Shown one piece after another: positions 1 through 8,614 of a DNA stretch of 19,496 bases (its first letter is position 1; each line of letters begins with the position of its first letter). The translations under genes were made by a program, and so were the position numbers. Under the pieces are notes generated by a model. The model was given only the letters and a program-made list of their open reading frames with translations. It was not told where the DNA came from and ran no database searches. The stretch is from Deltaproteobacteria bacterium (GTDB taxonomy: Bacteria > Desulfobacterota > Desulfobulbia > Desulfobulbales > SURF-16), in contig JAOZSN010000032.1 in the NCBI GenBank assembly GCA_029939635.1, positions 2,885 to 22,380 of the forward strand, given 5' to 3'.

Positions 1-1
1 G

Positions 2-985
2 TATTACTCTGTTTTTTTGTTGGCGTTGATTATCTGGGTTGAGACCACGGCTGGGTTGGAAAAATGGCCGGCCGGCACCTCGTATCTGGTCATGGCCATT
101 GTTGCGGGCTCTGCTCTAATGGCTCTGTTTTTTCCTGGCCAGAGTTGGTGTCGCCATCTCTGCCCATTAGGGCGTATGACTGGTGCGGCAGCTACTATGT
201 CCATCACTGAATTTCGTGCTGATCATTCTAAATGCAGGGGGTGTAAGACCTTTGCCTGTAAGCGCGGTACTAATGGCAGGAATGGCTGCCCTGTCTATCT
301 GGGTGCTTTTTCGGTTAAGAATAATCTCCATTGCCTGGTTTGTGGCCACTGTCTGCCCTTTTGTGAACGGGATGCGCCACAGCTTTTACTGCGTAACCCC
401 TATAACGAGTTGATCAAAAATCAGGGGCGTTACATCACCTGTACTTATATTGTTCCTTTTCTCATGGGCTCTCAGTTGGCTCGGTTTTTTCGGGAGAAAC
501 CAATATACTCCTCCCTGCTGGAGATGACGCATGTCTCCGATGCGGTTCTTTTCTCTCTTTGTCTGGCTGTCTTTTCTTTACTTGTTTTGGGGGTGATTCA
601 TTTGGGGGCTAACTATTTTGGCGTTAAAAAGGATCCGATATGTGGGCACCTTTCTCCCATGGTACCGTTACTCATTCCCCTTGCCTTTATAGGTGAGCTT
701 GTCTACCGTTTTACTTATTTTGCTCACGGTGTCGGTGATTTTATTCCCACCATTGGCCGACAATTCAGCATGCAGATTCTGGAAGTGATGCACTTCTCCA
801 TTCCTGATCTACCCATCCATATTCTTTCCGCGTTCTTTTTGATGAACGCTTCCCTGGCCAGTGCCTATATCCTCTGGCGTTTTACCGTGGTGGAGTTTTC
901 GGAATATATCACCATGCGTAGCTTTATTATGCTTAATGTGCTTATTGGTGCTCTGTTGGTAGCCTATCTACTGGTGATATTTTAA
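2..985 (+). CDS. Membrane-bound 4Fe-4S ferredoxin protein, NapH/CcoG/NosR-like (5' end outside window)
   Basis: The reading frame is open to the left edge, so the N-terminus is missing. The first visible residues form hydrophobic helices and then the motif WCRHLCPLGRM, the cysteine signature of the NapH/MauN/CcoG/NosR group of polytopic iron-sulfur proteins. A ferredoxin-like stretch follows with cysteines in SKCRGCKTFAC, NGCPVY, LHCLVCGHCLPFC, enough for about two 4Fe-4S clusters. The last 180 or so residues hold several more hydrophobic segments and no recognised domain. Members of this group pass electrons at the cytoplasmic membrane to or from a quinone pool or a partner reductase. The partner cannot be named because the upstream genes lie outside the window. 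The gene is followed at once by a long palindrome and is convergent with trpA. The superfamily call is secure; the exact function is unknown. Confidence 0.75.
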   Translation, partial: YYSVFLLALIIWVETTAGLEKWPAGTSYLVMAIVAGSALMALFFPGQSWCRHLCPLGRMTGAAATMSITEFRADHSKCRGCKTFACKRGTNGRNGCPVYLGAFSVKNNLHCLVCGHCLPFCERDAPQLLLRNPYNELIKNQGRYITCTYIVPFLMGSQLARFFREKPIYSSLLEMTHVSDAVLFSLCLAVFSLLVLGVIHLGANYFGVKKDPICGHLSPMVPLLIPLAFIGELVYRFTYFAHGVGDFIPTIGRQFSMQILEVMHFSIPDLPIHILSAFFLMNASLASAYILWRFTVVEFSEYITMRSFIMLNVLIGALLVAYLLVIF

Positions 986-986
986 T

Positions 987-1108
987 GTAAAAGTTTACCA
1001 GCACCTCATCTTTGGCCATCTAGGTTTGCTCACGTACATAAGTACGCTTTACAGACCTAGATGACCAAATCTAAGGCTGACTCCGCTTCGCTGTTAGTAA
1101 ACTTTTAC
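987..1108. repeat. 122-bp imperfect palindromic element
   Basis: The ends are perfect 12-bp inverted repeats, GTAAAAGTTTAC at 987-998 and GTAAACTTTTAC at 1097-1108. Inside, a second nested stem pairs CATCTAGGTTTG (1018-1029) with CAGACCTAGATG, and the centre is CGTAC-ATAA-GTACG. The whole spacer between the first gene's stop and trpA can therefore fold into one long hairpin or cruciform. It lies between two convergent genes, so it may end transcription from either side, but the nested arms and clean ends look more like a MITE or REP-type repeat. Seen directly; function inferred. Confidence 0.8.
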
Positions 1109-1144
1109 TGTCATGTGGTATGGGTTATTTCTTTTTTTGATGAA

Positions 1145-1918
1145 CTAATATCTTAGTCCGGCGATAAATGGTCCCACTGCCTCCACGCCCTGCTCATTAA
1201 CAAGTCTAATGGTTTTGGTACCGATGACACCGATGTCTGCCTTGCCACGGAGTTGGTCAATGTCATCCTTGCTGGCGATACCAAAGCCAACGGCTAATGG
1301 CAGGGTGGTGGCGGTTCGGCATTGCGCCATATAGTCATTAAAGGCCGTGTCGAAATCGGTCTGTTGACCAGTGACTCCTTTTCTGGCCACGCAGTAGATA
1401 AAACCGCTGGCTGACTGGTTGAGGCGAATCATACGCTCTGCTGTTGAGGTTGGGGCATAAATTAGGATGGGATCTAACTCATAGCTGCGGGCTAGGGTGA
1501 AAAAATCATCGCCCTCTTCTGGGGGAAGGTCGGGGATAATAAAGCCCTTGATGCCGATTTCTTTGGCATCTGCACAGAACTTTTCTATGCCATATTGCAG
1601 CAGGATATTGTAGTAGGTCATAAAGAGAAAGGCGATGTTATGTTTTTTTGTCATCTCCTTGGCAAATGCAAAACAATCTTTGACCCTGATGCCCTGTTCG
1701 ATAGCCTCCTGGTTAGCTTTGACAATGGCTGGGCCGTCAGCCATGGGTTCAGAAAAGGGGATCTGCATCTCAATGAGTTCCACACCATTTTCCACCATGG
1801 CAGCAATAACCTGGCGATTGATATCCAGGGAGGGGTAGCCCAGGACAATGTGGGTCATGAGCAGAATGTCTTTGTTCGGTTTAGCCAGTTCTTCTTTGAT
1901 ATATTGATTAAGCTGCAT
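1145..1918 (-). CDS. trpA: Tryptophan synthase alpha subunit
   Basis: TrpA cleaves indole-3-glycerol phosphate to indole and glyceraldehyde 3-phosphate and passes the indole to TrpB. The catalytic region reads IEMQIPFSEPMADGP, with the catalytic glutamate at about residue 50 and the aspartate of ADGP at about 61. A glycine-rich phosphate-binding part is seen in AVGFGIAS and GVIGTK near the C-terminus. The 257-residue length fits the family. I chose the ATG at 1918 because AGGAGC lies just upstream and the protein then begins MQLNQYIKEEL; an open frame reaches further upstream to 1966 but lies inside trpB. The chosen start overlaps the trpB stop by 11 bases, which suggests translational coupling. 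The stop codon is TAG. Confidence 0.96.
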   Translation of the reverse strand: MQLNQYIKEELAKPNKDILLMTHIVLGYPSLDINRQVIAAMVENGVELIEMQIPFSEPMADGPAIVKANQEAIEQGIRVKDCFAFAKEMTKKHNIAFLFMTYYNILLQYGIEKFCADAKEIGIKGFIIPDLPPEEGDDFFTLARSYELDPILIYAPTSTAERMIRLNQSASGFIYCVARKGVTGQQTDFDTAFNDYMAQCRTATTLPLAVGFGIASKDDIDQLRGKADIGVIGTKTIRLVNEQGVEAVGPFIAGLRY

Positions 1919-3137
1919 ATTCAGCTCCTTTCTTGGTGATAAATTCTTTCCAGGATGGGTCGTCATAGGCGTGTGCTACGGTGAAAATATCTTTGTCGCC
2001 GCGACCACTCATGTTGATGATCATGGCTTGGTCTTGCTCCATCTCTGGTGCTTCTTTAAAGGCCTGGACAAAGGCATGGCTTGATTCCAGGGCAGGGATG
2101 AGTCCTTCCTGTTTCATGGTGAGATCTAACGCCGCCAGCACATCCTTGTCAGTGGCAGCAGCAAAACGGACGCGGCCCTGTTCCCACAGGTCAGTGAGTA
2201 TGGGGGAGACACCAACATAATCAAGGCCAGCAGCCACGGAATGGGTGTCAAGCATCTGACCGTCACTGTCTTGCAAAAACATGGTGCGATAGCCTTGGGC
2301 CATGCCTGCAGAGGCATCAGAGCCTGCCAGACGGGCGGCATGCTGACCAGTGTCTAAGCCATCACCACCTGCCTCTACGCCAATGAGTTCAACCTCTGGG
2401 TCGCGTAAAAAACCTTGAAAGACACCCATGGCATTGGAGCCACCACCCACACAGGCAAAGACGCGGGCTGGTAAGGCCCCGGCCTGAGCCATGATCTGTT
2501 CGCGGGCCTCAATACCGATGATTGATTGAAACCAGGCTACCATCTCAGGAAAGGGGTGGGGGCCACACACCGTGCCCATGACATAATGGGTGTCATCCAT
2601 GCGGGTAACCCAGTCACGAAAAGCCTCGTTAATAGCGTCTTTGAGGGTTTTGGAACCACTGGTCACCGGCACTACTGTTGCACCCATTTTTTCCATCCAA
2701 AATACATTGGGGCGCTGGCGCATGACATCTTCTTCGCCCATATATATGGTGCATTCTAGGCCGAATTTAGCGGCCATGGTGGCTGTTGCCACGCCATGTT
2801 GGCCCGCACCTGTCTCGGCGATAACACGTTTTTTGCCCATACGTTTGACTAGCAAGCCCTGGCCCATGACATTGTTGGCCTTGTGAGCGCCAGTATGGTT
2901 AAGGTCTTCCCGTTTAACGAAGATCTGTCCTCCTCCAAAATGTCGGCTGAGGTTTTCGGCATGGGTGAGAGGGGTGGGGCGGCAGGAGTAGGTCTGCATG
3001 AGGGTAAGATACTCTTGCCAAAAAGATGGATCTGCCTTGGCCTGTTCAAAGGCTTTGTTCAACTCTTGAAATGTCTCGTACAAAACCTCTGGGATGAAGG
3101 CCCCGCCCCATTGTCCGTAATAACCGTTAGTTGTCAT
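1908..3137 (-). CDS. trpB: Tryptophan synthase beta subunit
   Basis: TrpB condenses indole with L-serine to L-tryptophan using PLP. The 409-residue protein begins with the usual GQWGGAFIPE and carries the PLP lysine in HTGAHKANN (Lys86), the AETGAGQHGVA segment, the GGGSNAMG phosphate-binding loop, and SGRGDKD near the C-terminus. It is the ordinary TrpB1 type that partners TrpA, which follows with an 11-base overlap. No other trp gene is in the window, so the rest of the pathway must be encoded elsewhere. The start ATG at 3137 lies 84 bases downstream of the stop of the GalT-like gene on the same strand. A candidate promoter sits in that gap. Confidence 0.97.
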   Translation of the reverse strand: MTTNGYYGQWGGAFIPEVLYETFQELNKAFEQAKADPSFWQEYLTLMQTYSCRPTPLTHAENLSRHFGGGQIFVKREDLNHTGAHKANNVMGQGLLVKRMGKKRVIAETGAGQHGVATATMAAKFGLECTIYMGEEDVMRQRPNVFWMEKMGATVVPVTSGSKTLKDAINEAFRDWVTRMDDTHYVMGTVCGPHPFPEMVAWFQSIIGIEAREQIMAQAGALPARVFACVGGGSNAMGVFQGFLRDPEVELIGVEAGGDGLDTGQHAARLAGSDASAGMAQGYRTMFLQDSDGQMLDTHSVAAGLDYVGVSPILTDLWEQGRVRFAAATDKDVLAALDLTMKQEGLIPALESSHAFVQAFKEAPEMEQDQAMIINMSGRGDKDIFTVAHAYDDPSWKEFITKKGAEYAA

Positions 3138-3180
3138 AATAGTATTAACTTGTTGAGTGTTGATAAATTTTGAAGGCTAG

Positions 3181-3209
3181 AAACTAACCGTAATGGGATG
3201 ATTCGTCAA
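3181..3209 (-). promoter_or_regulatory. Candidate sigma70-type promoter for trpBA
   Basis: Read on the minus strand, TTGACG (3204-3209) is separated by 17 bases from TAGTTT (3181-3186). The -35 box and the spacing are good; the -10 box is weak (3 of 6 consensus positions). It lies about 45 bases upstream of the trpB ATG. I saw no leader peptide or attenuator-like hairpin in the short gap. Confidence 0.3.
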
Positions 3210-3221
3210 TACACCGTCCTG

Positions 3222-4796
3222 TTAACTGTCTTTCGGTATTTTCGCGCGTAAAGCCGTGGCAAAATCTTCTGGGAAATGGCCGTTAATCCAGCGTTGTTGC
3301 GTCTCGCTAAATGCTCCTGGTGAATGGGGCAGGCGGGGTGACAGGCTGTAGAGGAGGCGTTGATCCTGGCTTGGGTCTGTGAAGCGTTTATTATATTCAA
3401 TGGTACACATCATTTTTAGTCCCAGGCCATGCAGGGCCTTGACTGTAATAAAAAAGGCCTTGTCCAGGGAGGCACGGCAGCTTTTGTCTGCTTCGAGAAT
3501 ATTGCCAACCGCATTCTTTGTTATGATCTGGACCTCCCATTGTGAGGTCTGTGCCTTGGGGACAAAGGCCATAACATTATCATCCTCAAAAATACTAAGG
3601 TTGCTCTCTCCATTGCCACCATCAAGCCGTTTGTTTGTGGCAATGGCCTGCAGGTAAGTGGCAAAGAATGGTTTTCCTGTTTCATGGAGGTAGTTGCAGC
3701 AGAAATCAGCAATAAGGTCACCACAGGCAAAGCAGGATGTATCGTCAACTGATGCTGGGATCATGGCGTATTGTTGGTGGATCATCTGGTGAGAGGCATT
3801 GAGGCGGTACTGGCTGGCTGCCAGGTCAAAGCCGTAATTCCAGCCCCAGAGGGTGGCTGTAAAGGTTGGTTTTGCGCCTGTGGCCATTTTTGCCAGGATT
3901 GCCTGGCGGAGAATCTCTAATTGCGTGGCACTTGCCTGTTGACGTTCTGGGAATCCTTTGATTCCAAGGTCTGCGGCCAAGAGCTGATAGGTGCGTTGGT
4001 AGTAGAGATGGCGCATGCCAATCATATCATTCAGGGTTAATGACTGCAGGGAATAACGTATGGTATCATTGGCCATGTTAGCAGCATAATGGCCCCAGGG
4101 TATATATGAGTTGCGACGTAGATATTCAAAGACATGGGCTCCACTGGCAGAGTCATGGAAGTCTCCTATTATTTCACTGCCTCCCTGGACTCCAGGGCGC
4201 AGTACCATGGCCTGTTTATATTGTTCTGGTAAGGCAGGGTTGTTAGCAACTGCCTCAAACAGGGCATGGTTATGGATTTGGGCGCGATGTTGGGTTGTGT
4301 CTCCATCATAATGCAAACCAATGATCTGCCCATTTTCGTCTTTGTAAAGGGCGCAGGAGATCTCGGCTAAAATGATGAGGTCATTAGGGTCAGTGGAGGT
4401 TGTGGCCAGAGCAAGCAATACGCTTGTGGGCATGCGTTGCATGATGGTGCGTGTCTGGTCTGCATCAGAGTCGTTAAGGGCTTGGCTGAATGAAACATCA
4501 GCTGGAGATGGCAGGTTGACTGATAGGGGAGATGTGGCCTGTTGCTGGGCCCAGCGACCATTAATGAATGTAGCGCCTTTAAATGGGAAAGGGTTGGCAA
4601 TCTCGTAGACCGGGTCACTGCTGTCAACCTGTATTGAATGGTCTGGAAAGTTTATTTCATTGGAAATCAAACCATCATCACCCACTCCCAAGGTGGTTAT
4701 TTCTGTTCCTTGTCTGAGGTTCGTTACTGGATAGCTTGGTTTATGAACGCAAAAGCTAAAGGTGCCGTTTGGCTTAACGCAGCTGCGTAGTTTCAT
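3222..4796 (-). CDS. Uncharacterised protein with GalT/HIT-superfamily-like C-terminal half
   Basis: I do not recognise the full-length protein (about 524 residues from the ATG at 4796; a GTG at 4850 would add 18). Numbering here is from the GTG. The C-terminal part follows the order of galactose-1-phosphate uridylyltransferase-like proteins: NYGFDLAAS (338-346), then a SHQMIHQQ stretch where GalT has HPHSQ (353-360), a CFAC pair (373-376), an EDDNVMAFVPKA strand (422-433) and a final LSPRL...GAF (503-513). The His-x-Gln of the GalT active site appears kept, while the first histidine of HPH is replaced. The first 330 residues have no motif I can name. No signal peptide is visible. It is divergent from the pyruvate carboxylase genes and precedes trpB. 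A nucleotidyl-transferase or phosphorylase role is inference only. Confidence 0.55.
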   Translation of the reverse strand: MKLRSCVKPNGTFSFCVHKPSYPVTNLRQGTEITTLGVGDDGLISNEINFPDHSIQVDSSDPVYEIANPFPFKGATFINGRWAQQQATSPLSVNLPSPADVSFSQALNDSDADQTRTIMQRMPTSVLLALATTSTDPNDLIILAEISCALYKDENGQIIGLHYDGDTTQHRAQIHNHALFEAVANNPALPEQYKQAMVLRPGVQGGSEIIGDFHDSASGAHVFEYLRRNSYIPWGHYAANMANDTIRYSLQSLTLNDMIGMRHLYYQRTYQLLAADLGIKGFPERQQASATQLEILRQAILAKMATGAKPTFTATLWGWNYGFDLAASQYRLNASHQMIHQQYAMIPASVDDTSCFACGDLIADFCCNYLHETGKPFFATYLQAIATNKRLDGGNGESNLSIFEDDNVMAFVPKAQTSQWEVQIITKNAVGNILEADKSCRASLDKAFFITVKALHGLGLKMMCTIEYNKRFTDPSQDQRLLYSLSPRLPHSPGAFSETQQRWINGHFPEDFATALRAKIPKDS

Positions 4797-5077
4797 TTTG
4801 TTTCCCGTCTGTTGAGATTTAAATTTATTATGAAAAAGGTAATAGTTCACAACATTCGATAAATCCAGGTGAAACTCGGTTTGGAGGGATAATTATGAGG
4901 GGAATTGGATCGACTTCTCTTGCTGCAATGATACATCTGTGGTAGGCTCATTAGCTGTTTTGCCTTAAATATCTGGGTTGAAGTCTGATGCCCTTGCCGT
5001 GTCCGAAATGGTGTTTCATCTCTGTGGAACAGCTGGACTATAAACGTAAAGAGATGTCTAGGAAGCGAGGTGTTCTT

Positions 5078-6520
5078 TTGAAGAAGAAAATTTTGGTAGC
5101 TAATCGCGGTGAGATTGCTGTCCGTATTATCCGTGCCATTCAGGAGCTTGGTCATACTGCCGTGGGTATTTATGAAACTCCTGATACTGCTGCCCGCCAT
5201 ATCCGTATTGCTGATGAGGCAATCTGGATTGGGGCTGGGCCACGTTGTGATTATCTTGATATTGATAAGGTTATCAAAGCGGCAAAAAATCACAATGTTG
5301 ATGCAATTCATCCTGGTTATGGTTTTCTCGCTGAGAACCCTGATTTCGCCCAGGCCTGTGCTGATAATGATATTATCTTCATTGGCCCCACTGCTGAGGT
5401 GATCAGTAGACTTGGAAATAAGGTTATTGCCCGTGAGATCATGGCTGAGGCAGGTATTCCCATGGTGCCGGGTACTGATAACCTGCCTGAAGGCGATGCT
5501 GGCCTGCAGGAGGCCTTGGCCTTTGGTGCCAAATATAAATATCCCATCATGCTTAAAGCTACCTGTGGTGGTGGTGGACGAGGCATTCGTCTTGTCGAAA
5601 GTGACGAGCAACTTAAAGAAGAATATTCTATTGCCAGGTCTGAGGCCAAGGCTGCCTTTAATGATGATCGAGTCTATATAGAGAAGGTTGTTGTGCAGCC
5701 TAAGCATGTTGAGGTACAGATTATTGCTGATCAGCATGGCTCCACGGTTCATCTTGGCACCCGGGACTGTTCTATTCAGCGCCGTAATCAAAAGCTTGTT
5801 GAGATTGCCCCGTCTCTTATCGAAGATAAAAAATTGGTGGATGAGATCTGTGACACGGCTGTTAAAGCAGCCCAGGCAGCCAACTACACCAATGCCGGTA
5901 CCGTCGAGTTCCTGGTTGATAGCGATTGGAATTATTATTTCATGGAGATTAACACCAGGGTTCAGGTTGAGCACACCGTAACTGAGATGGTGACAGGTAT
6001 TGATATTGTCCGAACCCAGATCAAGTTGGCCCTTGGTAAGAAACTCCTCTTTAGTCAGGATGATGTTCAGATCCGTGGTTTTGCCATTGAGGTCCGTATT
6101 AATGCCGAGGATCCCAAAAATGACTTTATGCCTGAGGGTGGCAAGATGGTTTCTGTCTACCGTTCACCTGGCGGCTATGGTGTTCGTCTTGATGGTTTTG
6201 TCTATCAAGGTTTTACCATCCCTGAGGTGTATGACTCATTGTTGGTGAAGATGACTGTCCATGGCTATACCTGGCATGAGACTGTAGATCGCATGCGCCG
6301 GTGCCTGAAGAATTTTGCCATCAGCGGCCCTAAGACCACTATACCCTTTTATCTGCAGATTGTTGATGAACCAGAATTTCAGAGCGGTAACTTTGATACA
6401 TCATATATTGAAAAACATCCGGAGCTCTTCGACTATTCCGATGATCACTCCGAGGTTAATAAGCTTGCTCACCTGATTGCTGAAATTCATCATAAAAAGC
6501 AAAATACCTACGCCATTTAG
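5078..6520 (+). CDS. pycA: Pyruvate carboxylase, biotin carboxylase subunit (subunit A)
   Basis: This ATP-grasp enzyme carboxylates biotin with bicarbonate and ATP, the first half-reaction of pyruvate carboxylase. Seen in order: KKKILVANRGEIAVR at the N-terminus, the HPGYGFLAEN motif, the glycine-rich ATP loop CGGGGRGIR, and the EINTRVQVEHTVTE active-site segment. The predicted 480 residues fit a stand-alone biotin carboxylase subunit; no biotinyl domain is attached. I prefer the TTG at 5078 because GAGGTG lies 5 bases upstream and the protein then starts exactly where the family does. An ATG at 5054, in frame, would add 8 residues. The next gene supplies the carboxyltransferase and biotin carrier. 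The acetyl-CoA carboxylase subunit AccC is an alternative, but the partner gene argues for pyruvate. Confidence 0.92.
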   Translation: MKKKILVANRGEIAVRIIRAIQELGHTAVGIYETPDTAARHIRIADEAIWIGAGPRCDYLDIDKVIKAAKNHNVDAIHPGYGFLAENPDFAQACADNDIIFIGPTAEVISRLGNKVIAREIMAEAGIPMVPGTDNLPEGDAGLQEALAFGAKYKYPIMLKATCGGGGRGIRLVESDEQLKEEYSIARSEAKAAFNDDRVYIEKVVVQPKHVEVQIIADQHGSTVHLGTRDCSIQRRNQKLVEIAPSLIEDKKLVDEICDTAVKAAQAANYTNAGTVEFLVDSDWNYYFMEINTRVQVEHTVTEMVTGIDIVRTQIKLALGKKLLFSQDDVQIRGFAIEVRINAEDPKNDFMPEGGKMVSVYRSPGGYGVRLDGFVYQGFTIPEVYDSLLVKMTVHGYTWHETVDRMRRCLKNFAISGPKTTIPFYLQIVDEPEFQSGNFDTSYIEKHPELFDYSDDHSEVNKLAHLIAEIHHKKQNTYAI

Positions 6521-6591
6521 GGTGCAGAAGAGAGCAGGCAGAAGATAGAAGACTGAAAAAAAGTTGTAACAATATTAAGGAGTCACCCCCC

Positions 6592-8511
6592 ATGAACCGT
6601 ATCGTTCAAGGTATGAGTATTACCGAGGTTTTGAAGACAGTTCGCGATGCTGACGGCTATTTTGTTTGTAATACCGCCCGCGATCTTTCTCAGTCAGATT
6701 TTAAAAACAGAATTTTACTGCACACTGACCTGATGGCAGCTGAGGCCAGGGAAAAGGCTGGTTATTTTGCCCTGGAAATCACCGGTGGTGCTTCGGTGCA
6801 TGTGGATATCCTCCGTAAACAGGTTGACCCTTTCTTAAAGTTGAAACTGTTGCGCGAGGCAATGCCCAACACCATGTTTCAGACCCTGTGTCGTGGTGTA
6901 AATCTCTTTGGCTATCGTCCCTATCCGCAGAATGTTATCCGCTTTACGGTTAAGGAATTTGCCAAATATGTTGATGTGTGGCGTGTTTTTGATTTTATGA
7001 ATTACATTCCCAATATGCAGGCTGTTTTTGAAGAGGTACAGAACGCCGGTAAGATATTGGAGCCATGTATCTGTTTCTCCACAGGTCCTGAGCATACCGA
7101 TGATTTTTATGTCAGCAAGGTTGCCGAGATTTTGGACGTAACTGGTGATGAAATTATTCTTTGTATCAAGAACCATGGCGGTTTGGGTACTCCTAAGCGT
7201 ATTGGTTCTCTGGTGAGTTCAATTAAGGATAAATATCCTGATCTTGTCATCCATTACCATGGCCATAATACCGATGGTAATGATATTGGTCGTATCACCG
7301 AGGCTGTGTTAAGTGGGGCAGAAATTGTTGATGCCGCCGACCATGCCTTTACAGGATTTTATGGCCCTCCACCCATCCTGTCTGTAATTCATACCTTACG
7401 TGATTATGGTAAAGAGGCTGTTACCATTGATGAAGATGCCGTTATCGCATCTTCCGATGTTATCCGTGATGAGCGCCCCCATTACTCTCTGTTTGAATCG
7501 CAGTTTAAGGGCTTTTTGCCCACCGTACAGATTCATAAATTGCCTGGTGGAGCCATGGGCTCCAGTCTGGAGCAAGCTGATAAAGGGGGCTTTCTTGAAA
7601 AGATGCCTGATATCCTCCATAAGGAGTTACCCAAGGTGCAGAAGGAGTTGGGTAATTACTGGAGTGTAACACCTGGTTCTCAGATTCTCTGGACCACTGC
7701 TGTGAGCAATGTTCAGGGCGAAGAGGATGATCGCTATGGTAATGCCTCTGGTGACTTGCGGAATTTGCTCCTCGGTAAATATGGCCCCTTCCCGTTCTAT
7801 AATCCACCTGAGTGGATTTATGAAAAGGTCTTGGGTGCTGATTGGAAGCAGGTTCTCGAAGATGAGGGCGGTGTGGAAGATATCGAGGATATGGATATCG
7901 ATAAGGAAAAGGAAATTCTTACCGAACGTTTGGGCAAGGAACCTACTCTGCAGCAGCTTGTTCTCTATCTCCAGCATCCCAACGATGCCGTGGAATTTTT
8001 TAAATTTGAGGAGGAGTTTGGTAAGGTGTATGTATTGCCACCCTCAATCTTCTTAAAGACTGGTGGTTTTGATCTAGGCGAAAGCATAAAATTTACCGAT
8101 CATCTGGGTAAGGATCATGTTATTGAGATAGGTCCTTCCCAGGCTAATGAAGATGGTGAGACCACCATTTATATGAATGTTGATCATGATTCTCGTTCAT
8201 ACCAAATGGCTGCTGAGCAGGCTGCAGGTGCTGTAGCTGTTGTTACCTTAAGTAAAGCTGAAATTGAGGTATTAGCTAAGGCAGGTGATTATCGCGCCCC
8301 TTTTGCTGCTAACGTCTGTGAGGTGTCGGTTGAGGTTGGTCAGAAGGTAGAGGAAGGTGATAAGCTGGTGATCCTTGAGGCGATGAAGATGCAGACCCCA
8401 ATAACCAGCACTGTGGCTGGGGTGGTTGCTGAGATTTCTTCTTCTGTTGGCGATGCCATGCAGGCAGGTGATAAGCTTGTGAAGGTTTCTGATGGCGAGG
8501 ATGATGAGTAG
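6592..8511 (+). CDS. pycB: Pyruvate carboxylase/oxaloacetate decarboxylase-type carboxyltransferase with biotinyl domain (subunit B)
   Basis: This subunit transfers CO2 from biotin to pyruvate, giving oxaloacetate. Residues about 1-300 form the TIM-barrel carboxyltransferase. It keeps the active-site Arg30/Asp31/Gln34 in TARDLSQS, Arg101 in LCRGVN, the carbamylation lysine Lys193 in CIKNHGG and the metal histidines in HYHGH (223, 225). A PYC_OADA-like region follows, beginning around HKLPGGAMGSSLE. The C-terminal biotinyl domain has EAMKMQ with Lys599 as the biotin site. The surrounding sequence departs clearly from textbook PycB (for example CNTARD for DTTLRD), so this is a divergent branch. 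AAGGAG lies 9 bases before the ATG. A 71-base purine-rich spacer separates it from pycA. With no sodium-pump beta subunit nearby, carboxylase is likelier than decarboxylase. Confidence 0.85.
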   Translation: MNRIVQGMSITEVLKTVRDADGYFVCNTARDLSQSDFKNRILLHTDLMAAEAREKAGYFALEITGGASVHVDILRKQVDPFLKLKLLREAMPNTMFQTLCRGVNLFGYRPYPQNVIRFTVKEFAKYVDVWRVFDFMNYIPNMQAVFEEVQNAGKILEPCICFSTGPEHTDDFYVSKVAEILDVTGDEIILCIKNHGGLGTPKRIGSLVSSIKDKYPDLVIHYHGHNTDGNDIGRITEAVLSGAEIVDAADHAFTGFYGPPPILSVIHTLRDYGKEAVTIDEDAVIASSDVIRDERPHYSLFESQFKGFLPTVQIHKLPGGAMGSSLEQADKGGFLEKMPDILHKELPKVQKELGNYWSVTPGSQILWTTAVSNVQGEEDDRYGNASGDLRNLLLGKYGPFPFYNPPEWIYEKVLGADWKQVLEDEGGVEDIEDMDIDKEKEILTERLGKEPTLQQLVLYLQHPNDAVEFFKFEEEFGKVYVLPPSIFLKTGGFDLGESIKFTDHLGKDHVIEIGPSQANEDGETTIYMNVDHDSRSYQMAAEQAAGAVAVVTLSKAEIEVLAKAGDYRAPFAANVCEVSVEVGQKVEEGDKLVILEAMKMQTPITSTVAGVVAEISSSVGDAMQAGDKLVKVSDGEDDE

Positions 8512-8546
8512 CTAGGGAAATTTCCCACCTTTCTTATCAGTTGTAT

Positions 8547-8590
8547 AAAAAAACCTCCAGAACCCATAATTTGGGCTGGAGGTTTTTTTA
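8547..8590. terminator. Strong bidirectional rho-independent terminator after pycB
   Basis: AACCTCCAG (8552-8560) pairs with CTGGAGGTT (8576-8584), with a further inner CCCA/TGGG stem. A run of seven A precedes the hairpin and seven T follow it, so it should work in both directions. It ends the pyc transcript on the plus strand and could also stop minus-strand transcripts coming from the glycogen-binding-domain gene. Confidence 0.92.
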
Positions 8591-8614
8591 TTCCCGTGCA
8601 TATTATGCTAGTTA

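Noticed and set aside
2590..3173. Plus-strand open frames within trpB
   Set aside because: They are antisense to a textbook TrpB sequence.
4851..5077. Clear promoter or riboswitch in the divergent gap before the pyruvate carboxylase genes
   Set aside because: I found no convincing -35/-10 pair or conserved riboswitch core in these bases.
4847..5974. 375-codon open frame on the minus strand over the start of the biotin carboxylase gene
   Set aside because: It is antisense to a clear ATP-grasp protein, has low-complexity composition and no recognisable motif; a shadow of the real gene.
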